In this document: positions 42,026 through 51,482 of the stretch, in pieces | How the letters are laid out: the number at the start of each line of letters is the position of its first letter | Position numbering within the stretch: the stretch's first letter is position 1 | Origin: JANNPJ01 sp965200525 | Lineage (GTDB): Bacteria; Actinomycetota; Actinomycetes; Actinomycetales; Kineosporiaceae | NCBI GenBank assembly: GCA_965200525.1 | Contig: OZ241368.1 | Coordinates: 1,302,001-1,366,000, forward strand | Reading direction: 5' to 3' | Length of the DNA: 64,000 bases | Translations under genes and position numbers: made by a program | Notes under the pieces: model-generated | What the model was told of the DNA's origin: nothing | The model's database searches: none | Seen by the model: only the letters and a program-made list of their open reading frames with translations

Positions 42026-43792
42026 GTGATCACCCTCCCGGATCAGGACCCGATCGAGCTCGAGCTCAGCTCGCCCGACCGGTTCCTGCTCGGGCTGGCC
42101 GCCCGGCAGCGCTGGACCCTGCTCGGGGCGGCCGTGCTGGGCACCGTGTGGATGCTCTCCCAGGCCGCCATCCCGCTGGTGGTCGGCCGCACCCTGGACG
42201 CGGGGGTGCGCGCCGGGAACGGCCGGGCGCTGGCCGTCGGCTGCGCCGTCCTGCTCGCGGTCGGGCTGTCCACGGCCCTCGCCGGGGCGATGCGGCACCG
42301 GTTCGCGGTGGCCAACTGGCTGCAGGCGAGTTCCCGCAGCCAGCAGGTGATCGGCCATCACATCGCCCGCCACGGGGTGGCCGTCGCCGCCGGCACCACC
42401 ACCGGCGAGGTGGTCGAGACGGTCAGCACCGACGCTCCCCGGCTGGCCGACCTCTACGACATCATCGGCCGCGGCACCGGTGCGGTCGGCTCGTACCTGG
42501 TGGTGACCGTCCTGCTGCTGCGGATGGACCTGCGGCTGGGGATCTGGGTCGCCCTCGGCGTGCCGCTGCTCAGCGCCACCCTGGGCGCGGTGATCCGGCC
42601 GTTGCAGCGGAGGCAGAAGCAGCATCGCGAGCGCGAGGGCGGCCTGACCGCGCTCGGCGCCGACACCGTGGCCGGGATCCGGGTGCTGCGCGGGATCGGC
42701 GGCGAGCAGGAGTTCCTGCTGCGCTACCGCGAGCGCAGCCAGTCCGTCCGGCGGGCCGGGGTGCGGGTGGCCGGGCTGCAGGCCGGGCTGGACGCCGCCC
42801 ACGTGCTGCTGCCCGGCGTCTTCGTCGTCGTCCTGACCTGGATGGCGGCCCACGCCGCGCTCGATCACCGGCTCACCCCGGGGCAGCTGGTCACCGTGTA
42901 CGGCTACGCCGCCTTCTTGCGGATGCCGCTGGAGACGGCGACCGAGATGCTGTCCAAGGCGATCCGGGGCCGGGTCGCGGCGGCCCGGATGATCGCCGTC
43001 CTGAACCGGATCGACCAGAAGCTCACCCCGCCGGACGACGAGCCGCGCGCGCTGCCGCTGCCGCCGGCCGGTTCGCCGCTGCACGACCCGGCGACCGGCC
43101 TGACCCTCACCCCGGGCCGGCTCACCGGTGTGGTCACCAGCCGGCCCGAGGAGGCCGCGGCGATCGCCGACCGGCTGGCCCGGCTGGAACCGGCCGACGC
43201 CGAACAGCGGCCCGCCGAGGGGCCCCGGCTCGGCGGGATCGCCCTGGACTGGCTCGACCTGCACGAGCTGCGCGAACGAGTGCTGGTCAGCGAGGCCGAG
43301 CCGAGACTGTTCACCGGCACGCTGCGCGGCGAGATCGACCCCTCCGGGCGCCGTTCGGACGACGAGGTGCTGGCCGCCCTGGCCGTGGCCGACGGCACCG
43401 ACCTGCTCGACGCCCGGCCCGACGGCCTGTCGGCCCGGATCGAGGAACGCGGCCGGGACTTCTCCGGGGGCCAGCGGCAGCGCCTGGTGCTGGCCCGGGC
43501 AGTGCTCGCCGACCCGGAGATTCTGGTCCTGGTCGAGCCGACCTCGGCCGTCGACGCGCACACCGAGGCCCGGGTGGCGCAGCGGTTGCGGGCGGCTCGC
43601 ACCGGCCGGACCACCCTGGTGACCACGGCCAGCCCGCTGATGCTGGATGTCTGCGACGAGGTGGTGCTCCTGCTCGACGGCCGGGTGGCGCGCACCGGCA
43701 CCCACCGCGAACTGCTGCGCTCCAGTTCGGCCTACCGGCGGATCGTGATCCGGGGCGACGACGACCTCGGCGGCGAGGAGGATCTCGGATGA
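42026..43792 (+). CDS. ABC exporter half-transporter with degenerate Walker A
   Basis: A 588-residue membrane-ATPase fusion. Six membrane segments span about 30-310 (TLLGAAVLGTVWMLSQAAIPLV, then VVVLTWMAAHAAL). In the ATPase domain the Walker A position reads LTGVVTSRPEEAAAIADRLA with no GxxGxGK(S/T), and Walker B reads LVLVEPTSAVDA instead of LLLDEPT. The signature FSGGQRQRLVLARAV (about 478-492) is intact. It therefore supplies a good signature motif but a poor ATP site. Its stop overlaps the start of the partner gene (ATGA). A heterodimeric exporter is the obvious reading; the cargo is unknown. Confidence 0.92.
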   Translation: MITLPDQDPIELELSSPDRFLLGLAARQRWTLLGAAVLGTVWMLSQAAIPLVVGRTLDAGVRAGNGRALAVGCAVLLAVGLSTALAGAMRHRFAVANWLQASSRSQQVIGHHIARHGVAVAAGTTTGEVVETVSTDAPRLADLYDIIGRGTGAVGSYLVVTVLLLRMDLRLGIWVALGVPLLSATLGAVIRPLQRRQKQHREREGGLTALGADTVAGIRVLRGIGGEQEFLLRYRERSQSVRRAGVRVAGLQAGLDAAHVLLPGVFVVVLTWMAAHAALDHRLTPGQLVTVYGYAAFLRMPLETATEMLSKAIRGRVAAARMIAVLNRIDQKLTPPDDEPRALPLPPAGSPLHDPATGLTLTPGRLTGVVTSRPEEAAAIADRLARLEPADAEQRPAEGPRLGGIALDWLDLHELRERVLVSEAEPRLFTGTLRGEIDPSGRRSDDEVLAALAVADGTDLLDARPDGLSARIEERGRDFSGGQRQRLVLARAVLADPEILVLVEPTSAVDAHTEARVAQRLRAARTGRTTLVTTASPLMLDVCDEVVLLLDGRVARTGTHRELLRSSSAYRRIVIRGDDDLGGEEDLG

Positions 43793-45576
43793 GCGTCACC
43801 CTGCCGGTCGCCGACCCGGGTCAGGTTCGCCGGGAGACCGGCCGGCTGCTGGCCCGGCACCGCCGGCGGCTGACCCTGACCGTGGTGCTGCACGCCGCCG
43901 CGGCGGCGGCCGGCCTGGCCGGGCCGTTGCTGCTGGGCCGGCTGGTGCAGTCGGTCAGCTCCGGCTCGGCCACCTCCGGCGGCGTCGACCGGGTGGTCGC
44001 TGTCCTGGCCCTGGCCCTGCTGGTGCAGACCGGGTTGACCTGGATCGCCCACCGCTCGTCGCTGGTGCTGAGCGAGCAGGTGTTCGCGCAGCTGCGGGAA
44101 CGGTTCTTGGAGCAGGTCACCCGGCTGCCGCTCTCGACGGTGGAGCGGGCCGGCAGCGGCGACCTGGTCTCGCGGACCACGCACGACGTCGAGGCGGTGA
44201 GTGACTCCGTCCGCTACGCCGTGCCGAGTGTGATCGTGGCTGTGGTCAGCCTGGTGATCACCGCGGTCGCGACCGTGCTGACCAGCCCGCTGATCTCGGT
44301 CGCGGTGCTGGTGGTGGTGCCGCCGGTGGTGTTGTCCGGCCGCTGGTACCTGAACCGGGCCCGGGCCGGGTATCTGGCCGAGATGGCCGCCTACGCCGAC
44401 CTGACCGGCACGGTCGGCGAGACCCTCGACGGCGCGCGCACGGTGGCCGCCCTCCGGCTCGGCCCCGGCCGGCGCCGGAAGGTGGACGACGACCTGGCCC
44501 GGATCTACCGGACCGAGCGCTACACCCTGTCGTTGCGCATGGTCTGGTACCCGGTGACCGAGTTCAGCTACACCCTGCCGGTGGCGGCGGTGCTCGGCTG
44601 GGGCGGCTGGCTGGCCCGGCACGACCGGGTCGACGTCGGCACGCTGACCACGGTGACGCTGTACGTCGTCCAGCTCATGTTCCCGCTCGACGAGCTGCTC
44701 AACTGGCTGGACGAACTGCAGGTGGGCGGGGCCTCGCTGGCCCGCATCCTCGGGGTCGGGCTGGTCCCGGACGACCGGGTGGCGGGCCCGGACCGGCCCG
44801 ACGCGGCCGGCGCCCGGCAGGTCACCGCGGGCGCGGTGCGCTACGCCTACCGGGAGGGCCACGACGTGCTGCACGACGTCGACCTGGTGCTGCGCCCGGG
44901 CGAGCGGCTGGCCGTGGTCGGGCCGAGCGGGGCCGGCAAGTCGACCCTGGGCCGGTTGCTGGCCGGGATCCACCCGCCCGGCGCCGGATCGGTGACGGTC
45001 GGCACGGTCGCCCTGGGCCGGGCGGTGCCGCTGGTCGACCTGCCCCTGGAAGAGCTGCGCGGGCACGTGGCCCTGGTCACCCAGGAGCAGCACGTGTTCG
45101 TCGGCACGGTGGCCGAGAACCTGCGCCTGGCCCGCCCCCGGGCCGACGAGGACGCCGTGCGGGCCGCGCTCGCATCGGTCGATGCCCTGACCTGGGTGAC
45201 GGCGCTGCCCCTGGGCCTGGACACGGTGATCGGATCGGGCGGGTACCCGGTCTCGCCGGCCCAGGCCCAGCAGCTGGCCCTGGCCCGGCTGGTGCTTTCC
45301 GACCCGCACACCCTGGTGCTGGACGAGGCGACCTCGCTGCTCGACCCCCGGGCGGCCCGGCACCTGGAGCGGTCGTTGTCGGCCGTGCTGGCCGGGCGGA
45401 CGGTGGTGGCGGTGGCCCACCGGCTGCACACCGCCCACGACGCCGACCGGGTGGCCGTGGTCGAGGGGGGCCGGATCACCGAGCTGGGCACCCACGACGA
45501 GCTGATCGAGCGGGGTGGCTCGTACGCGGCGCTGTGGCGCTCGTGGCGGGACGAGGCGCCCGCCCTGACGCCGTGA
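43789..45576 (+). CDS. ABC exporter half-transporter with intact Walker A, degenerate signature
   Basis: A 595-residue partner of the preceding gene. It has six membrane segments (LTLTVVLHAAAAAAGLAGPLLL to VLGWGGWLA) and an ATPase domain with intact Walker A GPSGAGKST near residue 381, Q-loop VALVTQEQHVFVGTVAENLR and Walker B TLVLDEATS with the catalytic Glu. The signature reads VSPAQAQQLALARL, not LSGGQ. Together the two proteins make one consensus and one degenerate ATP site. H-loop VVAVAHRLHT is intact. Confidence 0.94.
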   Translation: MSVTLPVADPGQVRRETGRLLARHRRRLTLTVVLHAAAAAAGLAGPLLLGRLVQSVSSGSATSGGVDRVVAVLALALLVQTGLTWIAHRSSLVLSEQVFAQLRERFLEQVTRLPLSTVERAGSGDLVSRTTHDVEAVSDSVRYAVPSVIVAVVSLVITAVATVLTSPLISVAVLVVVPPVVLSGRWYLNRARAGYLAEMAAYADLTGTVGETLDGARTVAALRLGPGRRRKVDDDLARIYRTERYTLSLRMVWYPVTEFSYTLPVAAVLGWGGWLARHDRVDVGTLTTVTLYVVQLMFPLDELLNWLDELQVGGASLARILGVGLVPDDRVAGPDRPDAAGARQVTAGAVRYAYREGHDVLHDVDLVLRPGERLAVVGPSGAGKSTLGRLLAGIHPPGAGSVTVGTVALGRAVPLVDLPLEELRGHVALVTQEQHVFVGTVAENLRLARPRADEDAVRAALASVDALTWVTALPLGLDTVIGSGGYPVSPAQAQQLALARLVLSDPHTLVLDEATSLLDPRAARHLERSLSAVLAGRTVVAVAHRLHTAHDADRVAVVEGGRITELGTHDELIERGGSYAALWRSWRDEAPALTP

Positions 45577-45627
45577 TCGACAGTTCGGACGCCGCGATCG
45601 ACGGGCCCGCCGACGGCCGTGGGCGCC

Positions 45628-47025
45628 TCAGTCGCGGATGCCCTTGCCCGTGTTGAGCGTGGCCAGGTCGGCCGCGCCGAGACCGGAGTGCCAGCCCTCA
45701 GCGTCCGTCACCGACCCGGTCGACTTGAGCTTGAGCTGCGGGAACATCGTGCTCAAGGCGCTGTCGACGGCCTGGTTGCGAGCGGCCAGCACCGGCAGCA
45801 GGTCGCTGCCGCCGGGCTCGGCCCGGACCGCCTCGGTCTGCACCTCGATCACCTCGGAGAGCCGTTCGCCGATCCGGGAGGCGTAGGCGGCCAGGAACGA
45901 CGACCGGAAGGCCCGGGTGCGGGACCGGCCACCGGGCCCGGTGCGGGCGCCGGCCCGGGTCATCGCGGTGATCGCCTGCACCAGCAGCGAGGTGAACAGG
46001 GTCTCGACCGCGTCGAGGTCGGGCTCGTAGCCGATCACCGTGCAGAAGCCGAGCGACTGGCTCCAGACCGAGCGGCACCGGTTGGCCTTGGCCACCGCGT
46101 CGAGCAGTACCGCCTTGGAACCCTCGTAGGGGTTGTCGATCCCGATCCGGCGGCCGGCCGGCCGGTCAGCCTCGCCCGGGGCGGTGGCCGCCAGCATGGC
46201 CAAGTCGATGCTGTGCCGGGCCATCCGCTCCTGGGCCCCGGCGGTGTAGGCCTCGGCCTCGGCCTCGGACGTGGTCGACTCGGCCTTGGCCAGCAGGGCC
46301 CGGACCCGGCTGAGCATCCGCTCGTCGACCGGCGGCCGATCGGCGTCGGCCGCGGAGCGCGGGGGCCGGGCCGTGCCCGGCAGCGGGCCCAGCTGCTCCA
46401 GCACGATCAGGCTGTGGACCAGGCAGATCAGCTCCAGGGCCCGGGACAGCACGCTCACCCAGTCGTCGCCGGGCTGCTCGCACCAGGCCCGGAGCAGGCT
46501 CCGGTCGGCCGGCCACCAGACCGAGGCCTCGAGCTCGGCCAGCTGACCCGCCCACCGCGGATCGAGCGTGGCCGGGGCGTAACTCTGCAGGTCGAGGGCG
46601 ATCGCGTCGCGCAGCAACCGGACATGGGCGGCCCCGAACCGGCGCCCCACCACCCGGGCCAGGTCGGCCGGCTGCCAGCCCCGGCGCCAGGCCTCGCCGA
46701 TCTCGGCCACCAGGTAGCCGCTCAGCGATCGCTCGGCCGTGACCCGCCAGCCGCCGAGATCGGGATGCCCGACCAGCCGGGCCGACGCGGCCTCGAACGC
46801 CGTGCCGTTGCCGGCGTGGTAGGCCCGGCTGGCGTCGGCCACGATCATCGCGATCGCCTGCCGGGTGGTCGCCTCGTCGCCGGGCGACGTCGAGGTCGCG
46901 GCCCCGAACGCCGTGCCCGGCGGGTCGGACGGGCCCGGGGAGGACGCGGCCTGCTCCGAACGCGCCCGGGCCCGCTGCCGGCCCTCTTCTTTCAGCCGCC
47001 GTCGTTCTCGGTTCGTCTGCCCCAT
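45628..47025 (-). CDS. DUF2786 domain-containing protein
   Basis: A 465-residue cytoplasmic protein. The DUF2786 core is at about 240-285 (LSRVRALLAKAESTTSEAEAEA, then AQERMARHSIDLAML), followed by the usual C-terminal region with KAVLLDAVAKANRCRSVW. The N-terminal 30 residues are basic (NRERRRLKEEGRQRARAR). No enzymatic residues stand out, and function is unknown for the family. ATG 47025 has TAGGGT 7 nt upstream. It converges on the ABC exporter with a 51-nt gap. Confidence 0.88.
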   Translation of the reverse strand: MGQTNRERRRLKEEGRQRARARSEQAASSPGPSDPPGTAFGAATSTSPGDEATTRQAIAMIVADASRAYHAGNGTAFEAASARLVGHPDLGGWRVTAERSLSGYLVAEIGEAWRRGWQPADLARVVGRRFGAAHVRLLRDAIALDLQSYAPATLDPRWAGQLAELEASVWWPADRSLLRAWCEQPGDDWVSVLSRALELICLVHSLIVLEQLGPLPGTARPPRSAADADRPPVDERMLSRVRALLAKAESTTSEAEAEAYTAGAQERMARHSIDLAMLAATAPGEADRPAGRRIGIDNPYEGSKAVLLDAVAKANRCRSVWSQSLGFCTVIGYEPDLDAVETLFTSLLVQAITAMTRAGARTGPGGRSRTRAFRSSFLAAYASRIGERLSEVIEVQTEAVRAEPGGSDLLPVLAARNQAVDSALSTMFPQLKLKSTGSVTDAEGWHSGLGAADLATLNTGKGIRD

Positions 47026-47032
47026 GACTGCG

Positions 47033-47038
47033 ACCCTA
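47033..47038 (-). promoter_or_regulatory. putative -10 hexamer for the DUF2786 gene (TAGGGT)
   Basis: It lies 7 nt upstream of ATG 47025 and fits the leaderless pattern. Confidence 0.45.
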
Positions 47039-47066
47039 CCGGCCGCGCCGCCGCCCGAGATCCACC

Positions 47067-47075
47067 TGTGGATAA
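47067..47075 (-). promoter_or_regulatory. single DnaA-box-like site (TTATCCACA)
   Basis: A perfect TTATCCACA on the minus strand lies about 30 bp upstream of the DUF2786 -10 hexamer, in the gap before the DUF1295 stop. It overlaps a 6-bp inverted repeat ATCCAC-CT-GTGGAT. A lone site is not an origin; it could be a DnaA-binding titration or regulatory site. Confidence 0.35.
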
Positions 47076-47097
47076 CTCGAAAACTACTGCTTCAGAA

Positions 47098-47928
47098 TCA
47101 CTTTGACGCCGTGGTCGAGCTCTTGGGCGGCCACGGGATGAAGCCGCTGGTGCGTTCCACGTACTCGACGTAGCCGGGCCGAGACTTGGACAGCTGCTTC
47201 TCCATCAACGGCTTGCCCGTCTTCGCGGTCAGGAACCAGGTCATCAGCAGCGGCGAGAGCAGGGTCAGCCAACCCCAGCCGGCCTCGGCCGACAGCAGGA
47301 ACAGCCCCCACCAGACGGCGGCGTCCCCGAAGTAGTTGGGGTGGCGGGTGTAACGCCACAGCCCGCGGTCCATCACCTGGCCCTGGTTGGCCGGGTCGGC
47401 CTTGAACCGCTCAAGCTGGGTGTCGCCGACCGACTCGAAGAAGAAGCCGACCGCCCACACCAGCACCCCGATCCAGCCCAGCACCCCGAGGCCGCCGGAG
47501 TCGACCAGACCGACCTGCAACGGCAGCGAGATGAACCAGGCGGCCACCGCCTGGAGCAGGAAGACCGAGCGCAGGGCGGCCCATTTCGGGTGCCCCTTGG
47601 CCTTCGACATGAGCTCGGTGTAGCGCGGGTCCTCGGGCGCGCCGCGCTGGCGCAGGCCGATGTGCACGGCCAGCCGCCCACCCCAGACCACGGTGAGGAC
47701 GACGATCAGGGCCCGCCGCCAGTCGGAGGCCGGGCTGCCGGTCGAGGCCAGCCAGCCGACCACCGCGATCAGCCCGAAGCTCGCTCCCCAGGTGACGTCG
47801 ACCACGCTGAGCCGGCCCAGCCGCAGCCCGACCGCGAACGTGACCAGTTGCAGCACGACGGCGGCAGCCAGGGTGGCCAGCAGTACCGGCCACAGGTCGC
47901 CGAGCAGATCACCGAAGGACTGGTTCAT
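47098..47928 (-). CDS. DUF1295 (steroid 5-alpha-reductase-like) membrane protein
   Basis: A 276-residue integral membrane protein with about six hydrophobic segments. The conserved end reads GLWRYTRHPNYFGDAAVWWG and then KSRPGYVEYVERTSGFIPW, typical of DUF1295 and NnrU/ICMT-like families. It is the last gene of the lipid-modification operon, 1 nt after the methyltransferase stop. ATG 47928 (MNQSFGDLLG) is chosen over a longer frame that runs into the upstream gene. Probably acts on a membrane lipid; the reaction is unknown. Confidence 0.88.
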   Translation of the reverse strand: MNQSFGDLLGDLWPVLLATLAAAVVLQLVTFAVGLRLGRLSVVDVTWGASFGLIAVVGWLASTGSPASDWRRALIVVLTVVWGGRLAVHIGLRQRGAPEDPRYTELMSKAKGHPKWAALRSVFLLQAVAAWFISLPLQVGLVDSGGLGVLGWIGVLVWAVGFFFESVGDTQLERFKADPANQGQVMDRGLWRYTRHPNYFGDAAVWWGLFLLSAEAGWGWLTLLSPLLMTWFLTAKTGKPLMEKQLSKSRPGYVEYVERTSGFIPWPPKSSTTASK

Positions 47929-47929
47929 C

Positions 47930-49240
47930 TCAGAAGGCTCGCAGGGCGGGCAGGCCACTGCCACCGTCGGCCCGCGGGCGGACCAGCAGAATCTGGTCCA
48001 CGCCCATCCGGCCCTCCTCGAAGGCCAGGCCGCCACCGATCAGGTACAGCCGCCAGACCCGGGCCACCTCCTCGCCGACCAGGGCCACCACCTCGGCCCA
48101 GCGCGACTCGAAGGTCTCGTACCAGGCCTGCACGGTTCGCACGTAGTGCTCCCGCAGGGCGTGAACGTCGCGGGCCTCCAGCCCGGCCCGCTCCAGGAAG
48201 GCCACGGTCTCCCCGACCGGCCGCATGTGCATGTCGGGTGCGATGTATGCCTCGATGAAGGCCCCGCCGCCGGGGTGGTCGGCGCCGCGCGACATCTGCT
48301 GCACCAGCACCCGCCCGCCGGGCACGACCATCCGATGCAGCGTGGCCGCGTAGACCGGGTAGTTGCGTTCGCCCACGTGCTCGCCCATCTCGAGCGAGGC
48401 CACGGCGTCGTACCCCGGGCCGTCGAGTTCTCGGTAGTCCTGCAACCGGATCTGGACCCGGTTGCCCAGCCCGAGCCCGGTGATCCGGCCGCGAGCGAAC
48501 TCGGCCTGCTGCCGGGACAGGGTGATCCCGGTGACCGTGACGCCGTAGTGCTTGGCCGCGTGGATGCTCAGCGAACCCCAGCCGCAGCCGACGTCGAGCA
48601 GGCGCTGCCCGGGGGTCAGGCCGAGCTTGCGGCAGACCAGGTCGAGCTTGTCCGACTGGGCGTCCTCCAGTCCGTAGCCCTCGGCGTCGCTGACCCAGTA
48701 CCCGCTGGAGTAGGCCAGGCGCGAGTCGAGCACCAGGGCGTAGAACTCGTTCGACAGGTCGTAGTGGTGGGCGATGGCGGCCTGGTCGCGCCGGCCGCTG
48801 TGCCGCCGGCCGCGCAGCCGGGCCTGCGAGTCCGGCGGCGGCAGCGGCGGGCCGAACGCGCCGGCCCGGCCGGCCACGGTCAGGGCCCGGGGAGCCAGCC
48901 GGGCCAGAGCCCCCGCGGTCAGCCCGGTGGTGCTCGCGCCGTCCGTCGTTCGTTCCCGGGCCGCGGCCCAGACCCGGCGCAGCCCGGCCACCAGGTCGCC
49001 CTCGACGTCGATCTCGCCGGTCACGTAGGCCTGGGCCAGGCCCAGCTCACCCGGGTGGTAGAGCAGCCGGCGCAGCGCCCGGGGCGAGCGCAGCACCAGG
49101 GTCGGGCCGTCGTCCGGGCCGGTCTCACTGCCGTCCCAGGCCCGCAGCCGGATCGGCAGCCGGCCGCCGAACAGCGGCGCGACGACGGCAGCCAGCTCTC
49201 CGGCCAGGCCGGTTCCGGTGCTCTCCAGGACGTCGCTCAT
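47930..49240 (-). CDS. cyclopropane-fatty-acyl-phospholipid synthase-like methyltransferase (second copy)
   Basis: A 436-residue SAM-dependent lipid methyltransferase. Residues 1-150 form the N-terminal lipid-binding domain seen in CFA synthases. HHYDLSNEFYALVLDSRLAYS is the family signature, and LLDVGCGWGSLSIHAA is SAM motif I. Members add a methylene or methyl to unsaturated acyl chains of phospholipids. Its ATG shares one base with the upstream stop (TGATG). It is distinct from the preceding CFA gene, so the two probably do successive or different modifications. Confidence 0.91.
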   Translation of the reverse strand: MSDVLESTGTGLAGELAAVVAPLFGGRLPIRLRAWDGSETGPDDGPTLVLRSPRALRRLLYHPGELGLAQAYVTGEIDVEGDLVAGLRRVWAAARERTTDGASTTGLTAGALARLAPRALTVAGRAGAFGPPLPPPDSQARLRGRRHSGRRDQAAIAHHYDLSNEFYALVLDSRLAYSSGYWVSDAEGYGLEDAQSDKLDLVCRKLGLTPGQRLLDVGCGWGSLSIHAAKHYGVTVTGITLSRQQAEFARGRITGLGLGNRVQIRLQDYRELDGPGYDAVASLEMGEHVGERNYPVYAATLHRMVVPGGRVLVQQMSRGADHPGGGAFIEAYIAPDMHMRPVGETVAFLERAGLEARDVHALREHYVRTVQAWYETFESRWAEVVALVGEEVARVWRLYLIGGGLAFEEGRMGVDQILLVRPRADGGSGLPALRAF

Positions 49241-50721
49241 CAGATCTCCGGGGTCGAGGTGGCGGTTTCGGGCCGGCGCAGCACGAACTGGTGGACGTCG
49301 AGGTACCGGGACCGGAAGCCGGCCTCGCAGTAGGCCAGGTAGAAGGTCCACATCCGGCGGAAGATCGGGTCGAAGCCGAGCCGGCGGACCTCGGCCGACT
49401 CCTCGACGAACCGCTCCCGCCACAGCCGCAGGGTCTCGGCGTAGCCGAGACCGAAGGCGAAGTCACCGGTCACCCGCAGCGAGGTGGTTCCCACGGCGGT
49501 GTGCACCGCGGCCACCGACGGGATCAGCCCGCCCGGGAACACGTACTTGTGCATCCAGGTGTAGGTCCGGCGGGAGGCCACCATCCGGTCGTGCGGCATG
49601 GTGATGGCCTGGATGCCGACCGAACCGCCCGGCGCCAGGACCCGGTCGATCGTGCCGAAGTAGGCCGGCCAGTAGGCCTCGCCGACCGCCTCGATCATCT
49701 CCACGCTGACCACGGCGTCGTACTCGCCGGTGACGGCCCGGTAGTCGCACAGCTCGATGGTGACCCGGTCGCTGTGGCCGGCCTCCTCGACCCGTTCCCG
49801 GGCCAGGGCCAGCTGCTCCTCGGACAGGGTGACCGAGTGCACGACCGCACCGCGGGCCGCGGCCCGCAGGGCCAGCTCCCCCCAGCCGGTGCCGATCTCC
49901 AGCAGCCGGGTGCCGGCGCCGACCCCGCAGGCGTCCAGCAAGCGGTCGATCTTGCGGGCCTGGGCCGCGGGCAGCTCGTCCCACTCGGCCAGTTCCTCCT
50001 CGGCCGAGCCCGATCCGGAATCGGCGCTCTCGCCGTCCTCGGGGCCGAAGATCGCGGCCGAGTAGGTCATGGTCGGGTCGAGGAAGGTGGCGAACAGGTC
50101 GTTGGACAGGTCGTAGTGCCGGGAGATGTTGCTGCGCGAGCCGCCCGGCGTGTTCTCCTCCGACTTGGGCTGGTAGCGGACGGCGAGCCGGCGCAACCGC
50201 TGCAGGGTCGGCGGGACCAGCTGCGACAGCCGGGAGGCGAACACGGTGAGCAGCGCGACCAGTGGATCCGGCCGGGACACGACCGCCTCACCGGCCGGTC
50301 GCACCGCGCCGAGGGCACCTTCGGGCGAGAGCGCGACCCAGTCGCGGGCCAGGTAGGACTCGCCGAACCCGATCAGGCCGCCGGCCCCCAGCCGGGCGAA
50401 GAAGTCGTCCGGGCGCAGCAACTGCATGACCGGAGCCTGGTCGTCACCGGCGCCCCAGACCTGCCGGCCGAGGACGCCGGGCACGACGACCCGGATCGGC
50501 AGCCGCCGCACCGCCTGGCGGAACAACCGCCGGGCGATCGCCGCCTTGATCCCGAAGGCGGGCACGTGGGTCACGTCCGGCCAGCGGACCGCCAGGTCGG
50601 CCGCACTGGCCAGAACCGGACCGGCCGCCGGAGCCGCCGGAGCCGCCGGCCGGGTCGTCGCACCGGACCGCAGACGGCCGTCACCGTGCTCTTCACTCTG
50701 GGTCGGGACGGATGCACTCAT
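49240..50721 (-). CDS. cyclopropane-fatty-acyl-phospholipid synthase-like methyltransferase (first copy)
   Basis: A 493-residue SAM-dependent lipid methyltransferase. An Ala/Pro-rich leader of about 45 residues is followed by an N-terminal lipid domain, the family signature RHYDLSNDLFATFLDPTMTYS and SAM motif I LLEIGTGWGELALRAA; later RTYTWMHKYVFPGGLIPS is typical of CFA enzymes. An acidic insert (ESADSGSGSAEEELAEWDEL) follows the signature. It overlaps the DUF1365 stop by 4 nt. Probably works with the FAD oxidoreductase and DUF1365 on unusual fatty acids. Confidence 0.92.
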   Translation of the reverse strand: MSASVPTQSEEHGDGRLRSGATTRPAAPAAPAAGPVLASAADLAVRWPDVTHVPAFGIKAAIARRLFRQAVRRLPIRVVVPGVLGRQVWGAGDDQAPVMQLLRPDDFFARLGAGGLIGFGESYLARDWVALSPEGALGAVRPAGEAVVSRPDPLVALLTVFASRLSQLVPPTLQRLRRLAVRYQPKSEENTPGGSRSNISRHYDLSNDLFATFLDPTMTYSAAIFGPEDGESADSGSGSAEEELAEWDELPAAQARKIDRLLDACGVGAGTRLLEIGTGWGELALRAAARGAVVHSVTLSEEQLALARERVEEAGHSDRVTIELCDYRAVTGEYDAVVSVEMIEAVGEAYWPAYFGTIDRVLAPGGSVGIQAITMPHDRMVASRRTYTWMHKYVFPGGLIPSVAAVHTAVGTTSLRVTGDFAFGLGYAETLRLWRERFVEESAEVRRLGFDPIFRRMWTFYLAYCEAGFRSRYLDVHQFVLRRPETATSTPEI

Positions 50722-51482
50722 TGCACGGCCTCCTGCTTCTCGTGGTCGGGTCGGCGGACGACGCGCAGCCCGCGGAAGAACAGCCGGATGCCCTGCCGGC
50801 GAATGCGAACGGTCACCATCAGCGGGGCCAGCGGGTAGCGCAGGCCCAGCCGGAGCAGATTGGCCGTGGTCGCCGGACGGCGCCGGCCGCGCACCCCGGT
50901 GACGAACGGCGCCGCCCCCGGGCGGTGCAGGGTGATGGTCAGGTCGAGCGCCGGGCCCGGCTCGGGCAGGCTCATCCGGTACGTGGCCCCGCCGGCCGGT
51001 TCGAAAGGCGAGACGTAGAAGTCTTTCTCGACCTCGGCCCGGCCCCGCTCGTCGGTCCGGACCAGGTAGCAGTGCCGCTCACCGTAGGTGTTGTGCACCT
51101 CGGCCACCACGCAGACCAGCGCGCCGGCCCGGTCGTGGCACCAGTAGACCGACAGCGGGTTGAAGACGTACCCCAGAACGCGGGCCGCGGTGAGCATCAG
51201 CACCTGCCCGCCGGCCAGGTCGATGCCCTCGGTGGCCAGGTAGGTGTCGAGGTTCTGCCGGATCGAGCGCGGGACGCCGTCCGCCGCGGGCCCGCCCAGA
51301 TGGTCACCGGCCCGGAATCCGGCCAGCAGCCGCAACGGCCCGGCCGGTCTCGGCAGGTGATCCAGGTCGACCAGCCAGAGGTAGCTGAGGTAGCGAAACT
51401 GGTTGTGCAGCGGGCTGGTCCGGGTGTGCACGATCTCGCACTCGAACAGCGCGGCCGCGGTGCCGGCCCCGGGCGCCGTCAC
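50718..51482 (-). CDS. DUF1365 protein
   Basis: A 254-residue protein of unknown biochemistry. It begins ALFECEIVHTRTSPLHNQFRYLSYL, includes VLGYVFNPLSVYWCHD (the family hallmark) and ends in a membrane-proximal basic region. DUF1365 genes sit between an FAD oxidoreductase and a CFA synthase in many bacteria, exactly as here. It overlaps both neighbours by 4 nt. A role in lipid modification is inferred from this conserved context. Confidence 0.93.
   Translation of the reverse strand: MTAPGAGTAAALFECEIVHTRTSPLHNQFRYLSYLWLVDLDHLPRPAGPLRLLAGFRAGDHLGGPAADGVPRSIRQNLDTYLATEGIDLAGGQVLMLTAARVLGYVFNPLSVYWCHDRAGALVCVVAEVHNTYGERHCYLVRTDERGRAEVEKDFYVSPFEPAGGATYRMSLPEPGPALDLTITLHRPGAAPFVTGVRGRRRPATTANLLRLGLRYPLAPLMVTVRIRRQGIRLFFRGLRVVRRPDHEKQEAVQ

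Noticed and set aside
47067..47075. Replication origin
   Set aside because: Only one DnaA box, no dnaA/dnaN/gyrB neighbourhood, no AT-rich stretch.
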